From Clostridia bacterium (GTDB taxonomy: Bacteria; Bacillota; DULZ01), in assembly GCA_012520135.1 (NCBI GenBank), contig JAAYOX010000126.1, positions 1 through 7,514 of the forward strand: a stretch of DNA of 7,514 nucleotides. Direction: 5' to 3'. This document shows, piece by piece, positions 6,725 to 7,514 of the stretch (its first letter is position 1; each line of letters opens with the position of its first letter). A program made the translations under genes and the position numbers. The notes beneath the pieces are model-generated. The model was not told where the DNA came from and made no database searches. It saw nothing but the letters and a program-made list of their open reading frames with translations.

Positions 6725-6753
6725 TTATTTTAGCATAAGGGCAATGGTATAAT
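6725..6753 (+). promoter_or_regulatory. Probable sigma-A promoter of the citrate synthase gene (extended -10)
   Basis: TATAAT (6748-6753) is a perfect -10 box with TG at 6745-6746, giving the extended -10 form TGgTATAAT. The -35 region at 17 bases spacing (TTATTT, 6725-6730) is weak, as is common with extended -10 promoters. Transcription would start near 6760, leaving about 40 bases of leader before ATG 6800. Confidence 0.7.
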
Positions 6754-6799
6754 GAAGTAATAATTTAAAGCATAAAAGGATACTGAAAGGTTTGATGCC

Positions 6800-7514
6800 A
6801 TGATGCTGGAAAAATTGAGTCAATTGGCGCAGCAGTGTAGCTATATTGATCCCCAACTGTATGATAAATACCAGGTAAAAAGAGGACTTCGCGATGTCAG
6901 CGGCAAGGGAGTGCTGGCGGGCCTAACGGAGATCGCGGAAGTACATTCTTATTATATTGATGAGAATGAACTGGTTCATATTCCGGGGGAACTCTATTAC
7001 CGGGGTATTAATATTGCGGACCTGGTTAGGGGTTTTTTAGATGAGGGACGCCAGGGTTTTGAGGAAACTACTTACCTGTTGCTATTCGGAGATTTACCAA
7101 AAGAGAATGAATTGAAGGAATTCGAGGAACTGCTGGCCAGTTATCGCACCCTGCCCAGAAGTTTTGTGCGGGACATTATCATGAAAGCTCCCAGCAGGGA
7201 TATGATGAATACCCTGGCAAGAAGTGTTCTTGCCTTGTACAGCTATGACGATCAGCCGGATGATATTTCGATCAAAAATGTTCTTCGCCAGTGCTTGCAT
7301 TTGATTGCCTGTTTCCCTTTACTGGCAGTTTACGGCTATCAGGCCCACATCCATTACCATGATGACAGCAGCCTTATTATTCATAGTCCCAAGGAGGAGT
7401 ATAGCACTGCGGAAAACATCCTGCACATGCTGAGACCTGATAACCAGTTTACTGAGTTGGAAGCAACACTGTTGGATTTGGCTTTGGTCCTGCAGGCTGA
7501 CCATGGTGGGGGAA
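6800..7514 (+). CDS. gltA: Citrate synthase (citrate/2-methylcitrate synthase family), N-terminal part, cut by window edge
   Basis: The frame opens at ATG 6800 (a second ATG follows at once) with GAAAGG at 6785-6790 and stays open to the right edge, 238 residues. It reads as the long clostridial citrate synthase type: VKRGLRDVSGKGVLAGLTEI, GELYYRGINIADL, FEETTYLLLFGDLP, PSRDMMNTLARSVLALYSYD, FPLLAVYGYQA and STAENILHMLRPD are all family segments in the expected order. His235 in ADHGGG corresponds to the first catalytic His (E. coli His264). The family's HxDH wording is QADH here, so the first His is replaced by Gln. The second catalytic His and the Asp lie beyond the edge. It condenses acetyl-CoA with oxaloacetate, or possibly propionyl-CoA in a 2-methylcitrate route; the choice cannot be made here. 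It has its own promoter, so it is a separate transcription unit from the upstream genes. Confidence 0.93.
   Translation, partial: MMLEKLSQLAQQCSYIDPQLYDKYQVKRGLRDVSGKGVLAGLTEIAEVHSYYIDENELVHIPGELYYRGINIADLVRGFLDEGRQGFEETTYLLLFGDLPKENELKEFEELLASYRTLPRSFVRDIIMKAPSRDMMNTLARSVLALYSYDDQPDDISIKNVLRQCLHLIACFPLLAVYGYQAHIHYHDDSSLIIHSPKEEYSTAENILHMLRPDNQFTELEATLLDLALVLQADHGGG

Overview
The window reads as chromosomal DNA from an anaerobic, moderate-GC Firmicute of the clostridial, Peptococcaceae or Syntrophomonas type. This rests on long Shine-Dalgarno sequences matching the Gram-positive 16S tail, a TTG start on etfB, and a gene set typical of fatty-acid-oxidising or syntrophic clostridia. The genus cannot be fixed from the sequence alone. 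All supported genes lie on the + strand.

Left part (1-4616): a beta-oxidation electron-transfer module. It has the 3' end of an acyl-CoA dehydrogenase, then etfB and etfA 13 bases apart. After a 189-base gap with a strong hairpin comes a 685-residue membrane protein with a cytochrome-b-like N-terminal part, two [4Fe-4S] motifs and two CCG domains. It is of the ETF:(methyl)menaquinone oxidoreductase (EMO) type. The inferred flow is acyl-CoA to dehydrogenase FAD, to EtfAB, to the membrane Fe-S/heme protein, to menaquinone. This module is known; here its parts sit side by side.

Middle (4617-5111): an intrinsic terminator directly follows the EMO gene. Behind it is a decayed second copy of the EMO gene's own 3' end (clear at 4794-4889, probably longer), with a frameshift and an in-frame stop. 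An AT-rich leader follows, with a strong ribosome binding site in front of a three-codon reading frame (Met-Asp-Phe-stop). A second ribosome binding site then serves the transporter.

Right part (5112-7514): a sodium:solute symporter gene of otherwise normal length is interrupted by one in-frame TAA at 5442-5444, where relatives usually have Tyr. Two hairpins follow. The second (6654-6682) is a diverged copy of the hairpin in the EMO terminator, with a compensatory base-pair change. A clear extended -10 promoter then precedes a citrate synthase gene that runs off the window edge.

I see no CRISPR array, tRNA, rRNA, transposase or evident new defence or mobile system. The most notable features are the decayed EMO tail, the single nonsense codon in the symporter, the miniature leader frame and the paired hairpins.
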